NCBI GenBank assembly: GCA_020849665.1
Contig: JADLFX010000029.1
Span: 1 to 32,677 of the forward strand
Direction of reading: 5' to 3'
DNA length: 32,677 nucleotides
Source of the DNA: Planctomycetota bacterium
Lineage (GTDB): Bacteria; Planctomycetota; UBA1135; UBA2386
Below, in pieces: positions 16,362-24,033 of the stretch. The notes under the pieces are model-generated. The model searched no databases. It saw only the letters and a list, made by a program, of their open reading frames with translations, and was not told the DNA's origin. Positions within the stretch are counted from its first letter, which is position 1. Every line of letters begins with the position of its first letter. The position numbers and the translations under genes were made by a program.

Positions 16362-18086
16362 ATGTTCGCCGAAGCCCTCCTCGTCGCCCTGCTGCCCGCG
16401 TCCCCCAGGCTGCCGGATTCGAGCGCCAGCCCGCTGCCCGCGTGCCTGCCTGACGACGGCTACGACCTCTGCGTCCTGGACGTGGCCGACCGCGCGGTCC
16501 TCGGCGATCGCCTCGCCCTCACGGTGCGTGCCCGGCCGGCCAACCCGTATGCGGTGTTCGTCGGTCCGGCGCGGCGGGTCGCGTACTACCGGGGCGTACC
16601 GCTGCACCTCGAGTTCGCCGCCGGCGCGGTCCTGTTGCTGCAGGGAGTCGTCCCGCCCGACGGCGCCGCGCCGCACGCGCTGCCGATCCCGGCGGTGGCG
16701 GGCCTCGAGAACGTGACGCTCCACTTCCAGGCGTTCACCGAGGATGCCGGCGTGGTCAACCGGATCGCCGCGAGCGACCACAAGCAGACCCTGCTGCTCA
16801 AGGACCTCGGCCAGCCGGTGATCTCGCTGCTCACGGTGAACCAGATCCCGCGCGACCAGAACGGCGCCGAGTTCGACGAGGGCACGGTGCAGGTACCGCC
16901 GACCGGCTTCACGATCGACCTGTACTTCGACCCGCGTGGCAGGGGCGTGATCGACCCCAACACGCTGGTGGTCACCGCCGATCAGCCCCTGGGCGGCGGC
17001 GCGGTGGCGCCGGGCACCAACCTCGCGCCGTACTTCACCTTCGCCAACGGCAGCACCGCGGCCAGCGCCACCGTGGCCGCGGGCTGGGCGTTCCCCGCGA
17101 ACACGCGCGTCGTGCTCAAGGCCGACGTGAAGAACGCCGCCGGCGTGGCCGCGGAGCAGGCCAGCCACGCGGTGCGCTGTGTCAACTTCACCCAGTTCAC
17201 CCGCCCGTTCGTGACCCGCCAGCTCTGGCACCTCGACTTCGACACGCATGACCTGGATCGCAACGGCGTGAAGGACTTCCGCGAGGACCTGGTGCTCTTC
17301 GGCCTCGGCAACAGCGCGCAGGACCCGGCTGGCGCGTCGTTCCAGGCCAACGAGTGGGCGCGCCGCGCCGTGCAGGCGCGCCTGCGCGCCAACTACGGCG
17401 TGGGCGGCCCGGACGCGGTGAACGTGGACTTCCTGCTCGCGCCGCCGGGCTCGATCCACGCGCGGATCTGCGTCGGCGGCCGCAACGCCTATCCGCCCAG
17501 CCAGCTGCCGCCGGGCGCACAGGAGACGACGGGCGCCGCGTACATCAACGGCAACAACCAGCGCAAGGACCTCGTGATCTGCGACGGCGGCGGGATCCTG
17601 GGCGTGCACCCGCGTTCGATCTACCACCTGTTCCGCAACGTGCCCGCGTTCCAGCTCGTGTTCGGCCCGCTGCAGCGCAACCCGGTCGGCGCCGACCCGG
17701 ACGACCTGGTGGTGACCGCTCCCGGCTTCGACCCGCAGCGCGGCACGGCGCGCCAGCGCGTGCGCCACACCGAGGTCGACAACGGCATCCGCGCGTTCGC
17801 CAACGCCGTGGCATTCGTGCTCACGCAGGAGACCTCGCATGCGATGGGGCTGACGCCCCCCGGCCGCCTGGACCGCGCCGGCCTGCTCGGTGGCGCCTAC
17901 TTCGGGCACTCCACCGACTGGCACTTCGACGACGGCATGGGTTCGTTCCTGAGCGGCAACAACTCGACACCTGCGCCCGCCACGGCCGCCAACCTCGCGC
18001 TGATCTGGGACCACTTCCAGTCCGGGCGCGCGCACTTCACGCCGTTGGAGTGGGCGTATCTGCGCGAGCGCGTCGTGAACCAGTAG
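16362..18086 (+). CDS. Large protein with degenerate metzincin-like motif, function unknown
   Basis: Protein of 574 residues that I cannot place in a family. The N-terminus is hydrophobic (MFAEALLVALLPASP) and may be a signal peptide. Residues about 140-270 look like a bacterial Ig-like/SbsA-type beta domain (TGFTIDLYFDPRGRGVIDPN then LVVTADQPLGGG). Near the C-terminus FVLTQETSHAMGLTPPG (Q489, E490, H493, G496, P499) lines up with HExxHxxGxxH, with the first His replaced by Gln and the third by Pro. GHSTDWHFDDGMGSF follows, where metzincins often have further conserved sequence. It may be a diverged metalloprotease with altered ligands or a dead one; a chance match is possible. It has its own likely promoter and ends 52 nt before the DUF502 gene. 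Confidence 0.75.
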   Translation: MFAEALLVALLPASPRLPDSSASPLPACLPDDGYDLCVLDVADRAVLGDRLALTVRARPANPYAVFVGPARRVAYYRGVPLHLEFAAGAVLLLQGVVPPDGAAPHALPIPAVAGLENVTLHFQAFTEDAGVVNRIAASDHKQTLLLKDLGQPVISLLTVNQIPRDQNGAEFDEGTVQVPPTGFTIDLYFDPRGRGVIDPNTLVVTADQPLGGGAVAPGTNLAPYFTFANGSTAASATVAAGWAFPANTRVVLKADVKNAAGVAAEQASHAVRCVNFTQFTRPFVTRQLWHLDFDTHDLDRNGVKDFREDLVLFGLGNSAQDPAGASFQANEWARRAVQARLRANYGVGGPDAVNVDFLLAPPGSIHARICVGGRNAYPPSQLPPGAQETTGAAYINGNNQRKDLVICDGGGILGVHPRSIYHLFRNVPAFQLVFGPLQRNPVGADPDDLVVTAPGFDPQRGTARQRVRHTEVDNGIRAFANAVAFVLTQETSHAMGLTPPGRLDRAGLLGGAYFGHSTDWHFDDGMGSFLSGNNSTPAPATAANLALIWDHFQSGRAHFTPLEWAYLRERVVNQ

Positions 18087-18138
18087 TCCTGCGGACCGGC
18101 GGGAGGCGCGCCGGCGGGCGCGTATGCTGCCCCCCGCC

Positions 18139-18702
18139 ATGAAGGCTCCGGCCCGTCACCTCACCCGTTGTCTCGTCGCCGGCATCGTCGCGCTGCTGCC
18201 GATGGGCGGCGCGGTGTTCACGATCGTCTGGCTCGAAGGCGCGATCGCGTCGTGGTGGCGCGACGAGGTCCGCTGGTACTTCCCGGGACTCGGCCTGCTG
18301 CTCGCCGTGCTCGCGGTCTACCTCGTCGGCCTCTTCGTGACGACCTTCGTGGGCCGCTGGCTGTGGCGCAGCGTCGACCGCCTGCTCGAGAGCCTGCCGC
18401 TGCTCGGTCCGCTCTACCAGTCGCTGAAGGAGGTGCTCGGCTACGACAGCGCGCGGGGCCGCTTCTTCCAGGGCGTCGTCGCCGTCCGCGCCGACGAGGG
18501 CTACGAGATCGGATTCGTCACCGGCGAGGGGCCGGGGCCCGATGGCAGGCCGCACACGCTCGTGTTCGTGCCCAGCACCCCGAATCCCACGAACGGCAAG
18601 CTGCTGCTGGTGGAACCGGCCCGGCTCCAGAGACTCGACGTGCGCACCGCCGACGCGCTGCGGGCCCTGGTGTCGCTGGGCAAGACGCCGCTGCGACCCT
18701 GA
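18139..18702 (+). CDS. DUF502 family inner-membrane protein
   Basis: Protein of 187 residues, typical family length. LTRCLVAGIVALLPMGGAVFTIVW forms the first membrane helix and FPGLGLLLAVLAVYLVGLFV the second, as in all DUF502 proteins. SLPLLGPLYQSLKEVLGYD and FVPSTPNPTNGKLLLVE are the strongest family signatures in the soluble C-terminal half. Molecular function is not established. The ATG at 18139 is preferred over 18124 because the basic residues and first helix follow in the usual spacing. A -10-like TATGCT (18123-18128) ends 10 nt before the ATG, though no good -35 is seen. It converges with the SRPBCC gene. Confidence 0.88.
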   Translation: MKAPARHLTRCLVAGIVALLPMGGAVFTIVWLEGAIASWWRDEVRWYFPGLGLLLAVLAVYLVGLFVTTFVGRWLWRSVDRLLESLPLLGPLYQSLKEVLGYDSARGRFFQGVVAVRADEGYEIGFVTGEGPGPDGRPHTLVFVPSTPNPTNGKLLLVEPARLQRLDVRTADALRALVSLGKTPLRP

Positions 18703-18721
18703 GCGGCCAGGGCGTGGCGGC

Positions 18722-18748
18722 GGCCCATGGTGCGCGGCTGCATGGGCC
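18722..18748. terminator. Hairpin between convergent DUF502 and SRPBCC genes
   Basis: GGCCCATG (18722-18729) and CATGGGCC (18741-18748) form a perfect 8-bp stem with an 11-nt loop in the 84-nt gap between two converging genes. It could serve as a terminator in both directions. No T-run follows in either direction. Confidence 0.42.
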
Positions 18749-18786
18749 CTTCGGCCATCGGCGTTCGCGACCCGGCCGGCAATGAC

Positions 18787-19227
18787 TCAGGCGTCGAGCC
18801 GCCGCTCGTACGGCACGGTCTCGCCGTGCACCAGGTGCCGCCGCAGGAGGCGCAGGTACAGCGCCCAGCAGTGCTTCGAGGTGCGGAAGTGCTCGTTCGC
18901 CTTCGGCCAGCCCGTGTGCGCGAACCGCACCAGCGTCACCGCGCCGGACGCGTCGCCGCCGTCGAGCTGGAACGCGACGCGTGTCCCCAGCCAGTCGTCG
19001 TCCGCCTTCGTCATGCGCAGCTCGAACGCCGTGTCGGGTCGGACCAGCGTCACCTCCGCCCGCCAGTCGTATTGCGGCCCGAACCACAGCTCGTACTCCG
19101 CGCCGAGGCGCGGCTCGCCGCGTGCGCGCTTCGTCCACCAGACGTCGAGGCCGGCCGGCGTGCTGATCGTGGTGAAGACGCGGGCGCGCAGGGCGCGGAT
19201 CGGGAGGTCCTGCAGGATGTCGGGCAT
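18787..19227 (-). CDS. AHSA1-like SRPBCC domain protein
   Basis: Protein of 146 residues made of one START/SRPBCC domain. IRALRARVFTTISTPAGLDVWW is the usual first strand and helix; LGAEYELWFGPQYDWRAEVT and VTLVRFAHTGWPKANEHFR are the characteristic later strands, and the protein closes with a long helix (SKHCWALYLRLLRRHL). The domain forms a deep hydrophobic pocket for a small molecule; the ligand is unknown. Genes of this type often sit with an ArsR-type repressor, but none is adjacent here. A perfect 11-bp inverted repeat lies 8 nt upstream of the ATG. AGGG about 11 nt before the ATG is the possible ribosome site and is part of that repeat. Confidence 0.88.
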   Translation of the reverse strand: MPDILQDLPIRALRARVFTTISTPAGLDVWWTKRARGEPRLGAEYELWFGPQYDWRAEVTLVRPDTAFELRMTKADDDWLGTRVAFQLDGGDASGAVTLVRFAHTGWPKANEHFRTSKHCWALYLRLLRRHLVHGETVPYERRLDA

Positions 19228-19235
19228 GATCGGTT

Positions 19236-19264
19236 CCCTGGGCGGTGGAGGCGACCGCCCAGGG
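19236..19264 (-). promoter_or_regulatory. 11-bp perfect inverted repeat before the SRPBCC gene (operator or RNA hairpin)
   Basis: CCCTGGGCGGT (19236-19246) and ACCGCCCAGGG (19254-19264) are exact reverse complements around a 7-nt spacer. On the gene's strand the outer arm overlaps TACCCT (19266-19261), a possible -10, and the inner arm includes the only Shine-Dalgarno-like bases. It could be an operator for a dimeric repressor, or a hairpin hiding the ribosome site. Confidence 0.5.
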
Positions 19265-19356
19265 TACACGTGCCCGGCCGCGCGCCACGCAGCGAGGGCA
19301 CGCCGGAGTGCGTGTGCGCCACGGGCGAGAGGCCGCCGGCCGTGCCAGGCGGGAGA

Positions 19357-19381
19357 TCCGGGGCGCGCAGCGCGCCCCGGA
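19357..19381 (-). terminator. Very stable hairpin downstream of the metal-uptake operon
   Basis: TCCGGGGCGCG (19357-19367) and CGCGCCCCGGA (19371-19381) form a perfect 11-bp stem with a 3-nt loop. It lies about 130 nt after the permease stop, before the next gene on the same strand, so it probably ends the metal operon transcript. There is no following T-run. Confidence 0.5.
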
Positions 19382-19513
19382 CCTCCACGTCCTACCCGGT
19401 GTGCGGCGCAGGCGGGGGATCGAGGTGTCGCTCTCGCGGTGCTGCCCGCGCCGCACTCGTCGCACACACCGTCGCCGCCGCCGTGAAGACCTCGCGCGCC
19501 GGAGCGTGAAGCC

Positions 19514-20368
19514 TCAGCGCGGGCGCCGCCAGCGCCGCGCACCCGCCAGCGGCACCAGCGCCGCCAGGAGCGCCACGGCGACGTGGCCCGGCGGCAGGTC
19601 CGTTGCATGGGCCAGCAGGAAACCGGGCAAGGTGCCCGCCAGCGCGAAGAGGGGGGCGACCCAGAACATCGCGCGTACCGTGCGGCACGCGCGAGCCGCG
19701 GCTAGCGCCGGCAGGACGAGGCAGCCGAACGCGTAGAGCAGGCCGCTCGCGTGGATGGCGAAGCCGATGCCGAGGCCGATCCACGCCGAGGTCGCGGCGG
19801 AGAGCCGGCGCACGGGCACGCCCACGGCGGCGGCCATGACCGGGTCCATCGCCACGAGGGCGAGCTGGTCGCGGCGCAGCAGGGCGATCGAGAGCGTCGC
19901 CACGGCCAGGACGCCGGCCACGGCGGCGTCCACGGGCCCGGCGCCGAGCACGCTGAGGCCGAGGACATGCTTCACCTCCTCGGTGCCGAGCGGATGGTTG
20001 GCGACCAGCAGGACGGTGAGGCTCGCGCTCGCCAGGTAGAGCCACGCCGTCACGCCCTCGCGGGCCGCGCGGCCCGACCCGCCCGTCCCCGTCGCCAGGG
20101 CCGCGAGGGTGGCGAACGCGATCGCCGCGAGGGTCAGCACGGTCTCGCCGTCGAAGAGTTCGTCGTGTGCGTGCTCCATGGTTGCGCCCAGGAGCAGGGC
20201 GATCGCCACGCCCAGCGCGGCGGTCTGTGCCACGGCGGCGCCGAGGAACGCGTGCCCCCTGGCCACCAGGGGCACGCCGGCGATGCCCAGGTACACCGCG
20301 ACCAGCCAGCCGGCGAGCCACGCCGGGCCGAAGAGCTGCCATGCCGTGGCGAAGTCCTGGGCGATCAC
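19514..20368 (-). CDS. Zinc/manganese ABC transporter permease (ZnuB-like)
   Basis: Protein of 284 residues with about eight hydrophobic segments, an ABC-3 family permease. AWLAGWLVAVYLGIAGVPLV, HAFLGAAVAQTAALGVAIAL, HVLGLSVLG and DPVMAAAVGVPVRRLSAATS are family features; the HAFLGAAVAQ segment corresponds to the conserved xxHAxLxG region of metal permeases. A His/Asp/Glu-rich loop (MEHAHDELFDGE) may contact the metal at the periplasmic side. It moves the ion delivered by the binding protein across the inner membrane. Translation begins at GTG (20368), within GTGA shared with the stop of the ATPase gene, so it is coupled. It is the last gene of the operon and is followed by a stable hairpin. 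Confidence 0.88.
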   Translation of the reverse strand: MIAQDFATAWQLFGPAWLAGWLVAVYLGIAGVPLVARGHAFLGAAVAQTAALGVAIALLLGATMEHAHDELFDGETVLTLAAIAFATLAALATGTGGSGRAAREGVTAWLYLASASLTVLLVANHPLGTEEVKHVLGLSVLGAGPVDAAVAGVLAVATLSIALLRRDQLALVAMDPVMAAAVGVPVRRLSAATSAWIGLGIGFAIHASGLLYAFGCLVLPALAAARACRTVRAMFWVAPLFALAGTLPGFLLAHATDLPPGHVAVALLAALVPLAGARRWRRPR

Positions 20369-21108
20369 GCCGAGCCCTCCAGCAGGGGCGCGAAGGCGTC
20401 CGCCACCGCGGCGCCGTAGAGCCTCTCGAGGCGGTCCCGGCGCAGGACCTCGCTGCGTGTCCCGGCGTGGACCCTGCCCTCGTGCACCAGGGCCACGTGC
20501 GAGGCATGACGCGCCGCGAGGCCGAGGTCGTGCGTGACCAGGACCAGGGTCAGGCCCTGCTGGCGGTGCATGTGATGCAGCACCGCGAGCAGGTCCTCGA
20601 CCGCGCGCGGGTCCAGGCCGCTGGTGGGTTCGTCGGCGAGCAGCGTGGCCGGACGCCGCGCCAGGGCCCGGGCCAGGAGCGCGCGCTGGCGCTGGCCCCC
20701 GGAGAGGCGCCAGTACTCCGTGTCGATCTGCGGGCCAAGGTCCACGCGGGCCAGCGCCTCGGGCACGCGGCTCGCAGCCTCGACCCGCCCCAGCCCGAGG
20801 CCGACGAGTCCGAGGCCGACGAACTCGCGCACGGTGGTGGGCAGGGCCGGGTTCAGATCGCAGCGCTGCGGGACGAAGCCGAGGGCGGTGCGCGTCGCCA
20901 GCGTGGGATGGTGCCGTACACCGCCGCGGAGCGGACGCAGGAGTCCCACGAGCGTGTGCAGCAGCGTGGTCTTGCCCGAGCCGTTGGGGCCGACCACGCA
21001 CCAGAACTCGCCCTGGCCGATCGCCAGATCCACGGCGTCGAGGACGGTGCGGCGCGCGTGCCCGAGGCACGCACCCGCCAAGGCGAACACCGGCTGCGAC
21101 GCGCTCAA
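20365..21108 (-). CDS. Zinc/manganese ABC transporter ATP-binding protein (ZnuC-like)
   Basis: Protein of 247 residues. Walker A is GPNGSGKTT (40-48), the Q-loop Gln is Q81, the ABC signature LSGGQRQR (135-142), Walker B TLLADEPTSGLD (155-166), and the switch His is in LVTHDLG. It resembles ZnuC/TroB-type ATPases that power ABC-3 metal permeases and would sit at the cytoplasmic face. The only start consistent with the domain is TTG at 21108, which lies in TTGA shared with the stop of the binding-protein gene. Downstream it shares four bases with the permease start. The uncommon start codon probably lowers output relative to the binding protein. Confidence 0.9.
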   Translation of the reverse strand: MSASQPVFALAGACLGHARRTVLDAVDLAIGQGEFWCVVGPNGSGKTTLLHTLVGLLRPLRGGVRHHPTLATRTALGFVPQRCDLNPALPTTVREFVGLGLVGLGLGRVEAASRVPEALARVDLGPQIDTEYWRLSGGQRQRALLARALARRPATLLADEPTSGLDPRAVEDLLAVLHHMHRQQGLTLVLVTHDLGLAARHASHVALVHEGRVHAGTRSEVLRRDRLERLYGAAVADAFAPLLEGSA

Positions 21109-22133
21109 TGCCGGTCCGTCCCCGCGAGCTGCGCGACGTTGTATGCGACCAGATCGAGGTACTCGTCGGTGCCGGGCCGCGCGCCGCACTGGTGTGCCAG
21201 GGCGGCCACGCGGGCCCCGGTCTCCCTGGCCACGAAATCGGCGTGGCGCCGGTCGAAGTACGGCACGGAGAGCACTACGGGCACGTTCCCGGCCTTCATC
21301 CTCCGGATCACCTCCGCGAGGTGCCGGCTGGTCGGCGGGATCCCGGGCAGCGGCTCCAGGGTGGCGAGCATGGTGAAGCCGAAGCGGCGGGCGAGGTAGG
21401 GGTAGAGGTCGTGGTCGGCCACCACCGCGCGCCCGCGCAGGGGGGCCGTGGCGGCGAGCCAGCCGCCCAGCCGTGCCGCGTCGCCCTGTTGGGCGAGGAA
21501 CGTGTCCAGGCGCCCGTGCTCGGCCAGGAGCGCGAGCTTCTCGATCTCGTACTTCTGCGCCAGCTCCTTGCCGGCCAGGGCCTCGGCGAGCCGTGTGTGG
21601 AACGCGGCCAGCCGGTCCGCGAACTCCCTGGCCTGTCCGGGGCGCAGGGCGGCGAACCGCTCGCAGAGCGTGCGCGCCACCTGGAGTCCGGCGATCGGGT
21701 CGAGGAGGTAGTGGGGGTTGCCCTGGGCGTGCACGTCGCCCTGCGAGCGGTCGGCGAGCGCCGGGACCTGCAGGGGGCGGATGCCGCGCGAGGCGTCCAC
21801 GTGGCCGGGTGCGCCGCGCAACACCCTGGGGTTGCGGGCCTGATCGAGGAGGACCGGGAGCCAGCCCTGCTCCAGATCGAGGCCCACGTACACGAGCGCG
21901 TCCGCGTCGTGCAGGCGGCGGATGAAGCTCGGCCGGGCTTCGAGCGCATGCGGATCGTCTCCGGGCCGGGCGAACACGGTGACGGCCACCGCGTCGCCAC
22001 CGATCGCGCGGCAGAGGCTGCCGAGGTCGCTCGTGGTGGCGCACACCTGCAGTGGCCTCTGCTCCTGGGCCATGGCGAGCGAGGCGAGGGCCAGGGTCAG
22101 GAGACCGCGGCGGGCGAGGAGGGCGAGGTGCAT
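21105..22133 (-). CDS. Periplasmic zinc/manganese-binding protein (ZnuA-like)
   Basis: Protein of 342 residues with a Sec signal (GLLTLALASLAMAQ). It is a cluster A-I solute-binding protein: VCATTSDLGSLCRAIGGDAV at the mature N-terminus, DDPHALEARPS, GNPHYLLDP, and VVADHDLYPYLARRFGF. The expected metal ligands are H62, H141 and H241, with a late carboxylate that I cannot assign. Three histidines favour zinc over manganese, which tends to use two His plus Glu and Asp. It lacks the long His-rich loop of some ZnuA proteins. GAGG lies 6-7 nt upstream of the ATG and overlaps the stop of the outer-membrane gene, which ends 8 nt before. Downstream it overlaps the ATPase gene by four bases. Confidence 0.9.
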   Translation of the reverse strand: MHLALLARRGLLTLALASLAMAQEQRPLQVCATTSDLGSLCRAIGGDAVAVTVFARPGDDPHALEARPSFIRRLHDADALVYVGLDLEQGWLPVLLDQARNPRVLRGAPGHVDASRGIRPLQVPALADRSQGDVHAQGNPHYLLDPIAGLQVARTLCERFAALRPGQAREFADRLAAFHTRLAEALAGKELAQKYEIEKLALLAEHGRLDTFLAQQGDAARLGGWLAATAPLRGRAVVADHDLYPYLARRFGFTMLATLEPLPGIPPTSRHLAEVIRRMKAGNVPVVLSVPYFDRRHADFVARETGARVAALAHQCGARPGTDEYLDLVAYNVAQLAGTDRH

Positions 22134-22141
22134 GGTTGGCC

Positions 22142-23548
22142 TCAGTACGTGTGCGCCGGATGCGCCCCGATCAGGAACTCGAAGCCCAGCCACACCGAGT
22201 GCGCCTCGTCGGCGTGCAGGTGCTCGGCACGGTCGTAGTTGTACTGCAGGCGGATGCGCGAGAACTCGCTCGCGTGCCACACGACCATGGGGGACACGCG
22301 GTGCCGGTCGTTGCGGAACGGGTCGAGGTCGCGGGACACGAACACGCCGTTCTCCCGGTCGTACAGGTCGCCGTTGCCGGTGGCGTAGTCGTAGCGCACG
22401 CCCAGCGCCCAGTCGGGTTGCAGCCCCCAGAGGAGCTGGGTGTAGACGCCCCAGTCGGTGAGTCCCCTGGCGGCGAGGCTGACATCGTCGCCCGGATCCG
22501 CGGTGCCGCGGTCGTCGACCTGGGCGTCGGCGTCGTAGGCGCGGCGCAGGAACTCGCTCTGCCAGATCACGAATGGCCAGCCGCGTTGCTGGTCCAAAGG
22601 CTGCCACTTCACCTTCAGGTCGGCGCCGTAGATCCAGGTGTCGCCTTCCCCGCCGGTGGCGTTCGGGCCGTAGAGCCCCGAGACGCCGAACGCGGCGTGC
22701 ACCGTCTCGCTCAGGTCGAGCCCCCCGTGGACGCGCATGGACCAGGCCACGTCGCCCAGGCTGCGCACGTCACGCTCGGTGAAGAGCCGGCCGGCCACGC
22801 CGCGCTCCGCGAAGTACTCCTCGTTGGCGAGGAAGCTGGCCATCGTCTCGCCGTTGGCGTTCTGCACGCCGCCGAGCACCTCGAGGAAGAAGGGCGCGGG
22901 CGTCAGCCATCCGAGGCGCGCGCCGGGGGCGCGCATGCCATCGGGTCCGAAGAGCCGGGAGGTGATCACCGGAGCGTCCTGCCAGTCCCACTGGTGCGGG
23001 TGTTGCGCGTTGAGCCGCCCGAACTCCGTGAAGTAATGCCCCAGCTTGAGCTGCAGGCCCGCGGGCAGGCTGGTGCTGGTGGCGAAGAGCTCCTCCAGCT
23101 CGACCTCGGTCTCGCCCTCGTACGGGTCGAGCCCGAAGATCAGGTGCGACTCGAGCTTGAAGTACGGGTCCACGGCGCCGATCAGCGACAGTTCGGCCTG
23201 CTGGAAGGTGAAGCCCCGCTTGCGCGGGTCGTGGGCGCCCGCCTGGAGGGACTCGAGCCCTGCGTCGCGCTCGGTCGAAGTGCCGACCGAGACCAGCGCG
23301 TTCAGCGAGACGTCGAGGAGCTTGAGGGTCGCGCCGCCGAGCGGCGCGGACGCGATGGCGTCGCCGCCGCGCCGTGGCGCGTCCTGGGGCAGGTCGCGCA
23401 GCGCCTCGTCGAGCGCCTTCTGGGCGTCGGTGCGTGCGGGAGCGGGTTTGGACTCCTGGCCGGCGAGGCCGGCGGCCAGCGAGGCGAGCGTGAGCGCGGG
23501 CACGACGAAGCCCGAGCCGGAGCCCGCGCAACGGAAGTGCGGGAACAT
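22142..23548 (-). CDS. Zinc-cluster outer-membrane beta-barrel protein (porin-like)
   Basis: Protein of 468 residues with a signal region (PALTLASLAAGLAGQESK), a short helical or coiled segment (about 35-60), then a barrel of alternating strands. LSLIGAVDPYFKLESHLIF, ELEELFATSTSLPAGLQLKLG, FGRLNAQHPHQWDWQDAPV and the end LGFEFLIGAHPAHTY match a protein family usually found beside znuABC and often annotated as a zinc-regulated outer-membrane receptor. I see no TonB box or plug domain, so channel rather than TonB-dependent receptor is likelier. It would admit metal or a metal complex to the periplasm. A strong AGGAG precedes the ATG by about 7 nt. The binding-protein gene follows after 8 nt, so they are one operon. 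Confidence 0.85.
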   Translation of the reverse strand: MFPHFRCAGSGSGFVVPALTLASLAAGLAGQESKPAPARTDAQKALDEALRDLPQDAPRRGGDAIASAPLGGATLKLLDVSLNALVSVGTSTERDAGLESLQAGAHDPRKRGFTFQQAELSLIGAVDPYFKLESHLIFGLDPYEGETEVELEELFATSTSLPAGLQLKLGHYFTEFGRLNAQHPHQWDWQDAPVITSRLFGPDGMRAPGARLGWLTPAPFFLEVLGGVQNANGETMASFLANEEYFAERGVAGRLFTERDVRSLGDVAWSMRVHGGLDLSETVHAAFGVSGLYGPNATGGEGDTWIYGADLKVKWQPLDQQRGWPFVIWQSEFLRRAYDADAQVDDRGTADPGDDVSLAARGLTDWGVYTQLLWGLQPDWALGVRYDYATGNGDLYDRENGVFVSRDLDPFRNDRHRVSPMVVWHASEFSRIRLQYNYDRAEHLHADEAHSVWLGFEFLIGAHPAHTY

Positions 23549-23649
23549 GGCAACTCCTGGTCGAAGGGTACGGAAGGCGCTCCACGGGGAGCACGGTGGC
23601 GACACGACGGCGACGGATCCTGGGGCGCGGCACGGGGCCGCGCGCCGGA

Positions 23650-24033
23650 TCACGACCAGGAGGGAGGACCGCGTGCGGGGGGTTGGCCACGCGGCGTCCC
23701 GGCGATTCGGGACGCGTGCAGGGCGGGGCCGGGCGCTGCGATGGGGTCGGGCATGTGCGGCGCGAAGTCCGCGTCACCCGGAAGCCAGTGCCGGCCGGCG
23801 AGGAGCAGGTCGCACACGGGGCACGCGTCGGCGACGTGCGGGTCGTGCGCGTCGCCAGCCGTGGCGATCGCCGCGCCGCCGTGTTCGCAGGCGGCATGGC
23901 CGCCACAGTGGTCGTGCGGCGTCAGGACATGGTGCAGCCCGGGGAGCAGGATCTGCGCCAGGAGGAGCAGCGCCGCCAGCAGGACGCGCAGGCGGGGTGT
24001 GGGGCGCGCTGGGCCTTGGCTGCTCCGGACCAT
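23650..24033 (-). CDS. Small His/Cys-rich exported or anchored protein (DUF2946-like)
   Basis: Protein of 127 residues. A basic start and hydrophobic stretch (about 15-31) predict a signal or single membrane anchor. Next comes a metal-ligand-rich stretch: H34, H35, H40, H42, C43, H46, C49, H51, H63, H66, then C71-P-V-C74 and H82. This resembles DUF2946-type proteins, small His/Cys proteins seen near metal-uptake genes. It may bind zinc or copper in the periplasm, as chaperone or sensor; that is inference. It is the first gene of the metal operon, 101 nt before the barrel gene. No Shine-Dalgarno is seen, but a strong promoter places the transcript start a few nt before this ATG. The Pro/Arg-rich tail after residue 95 looks unconserved. 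Confidence 0.7.
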   Translation of the reverse strand: MVRSSQGPARPTPRLRVLLAALLLLAQILLPGLHHVLTPHDHCGGHAACEHGGAAIATAGDAHDPHVADACPVCDLLLAGRHWLPGDADFAPHMPDPIAAPGPALHASRIAGTPRGQPPARGPPSWS

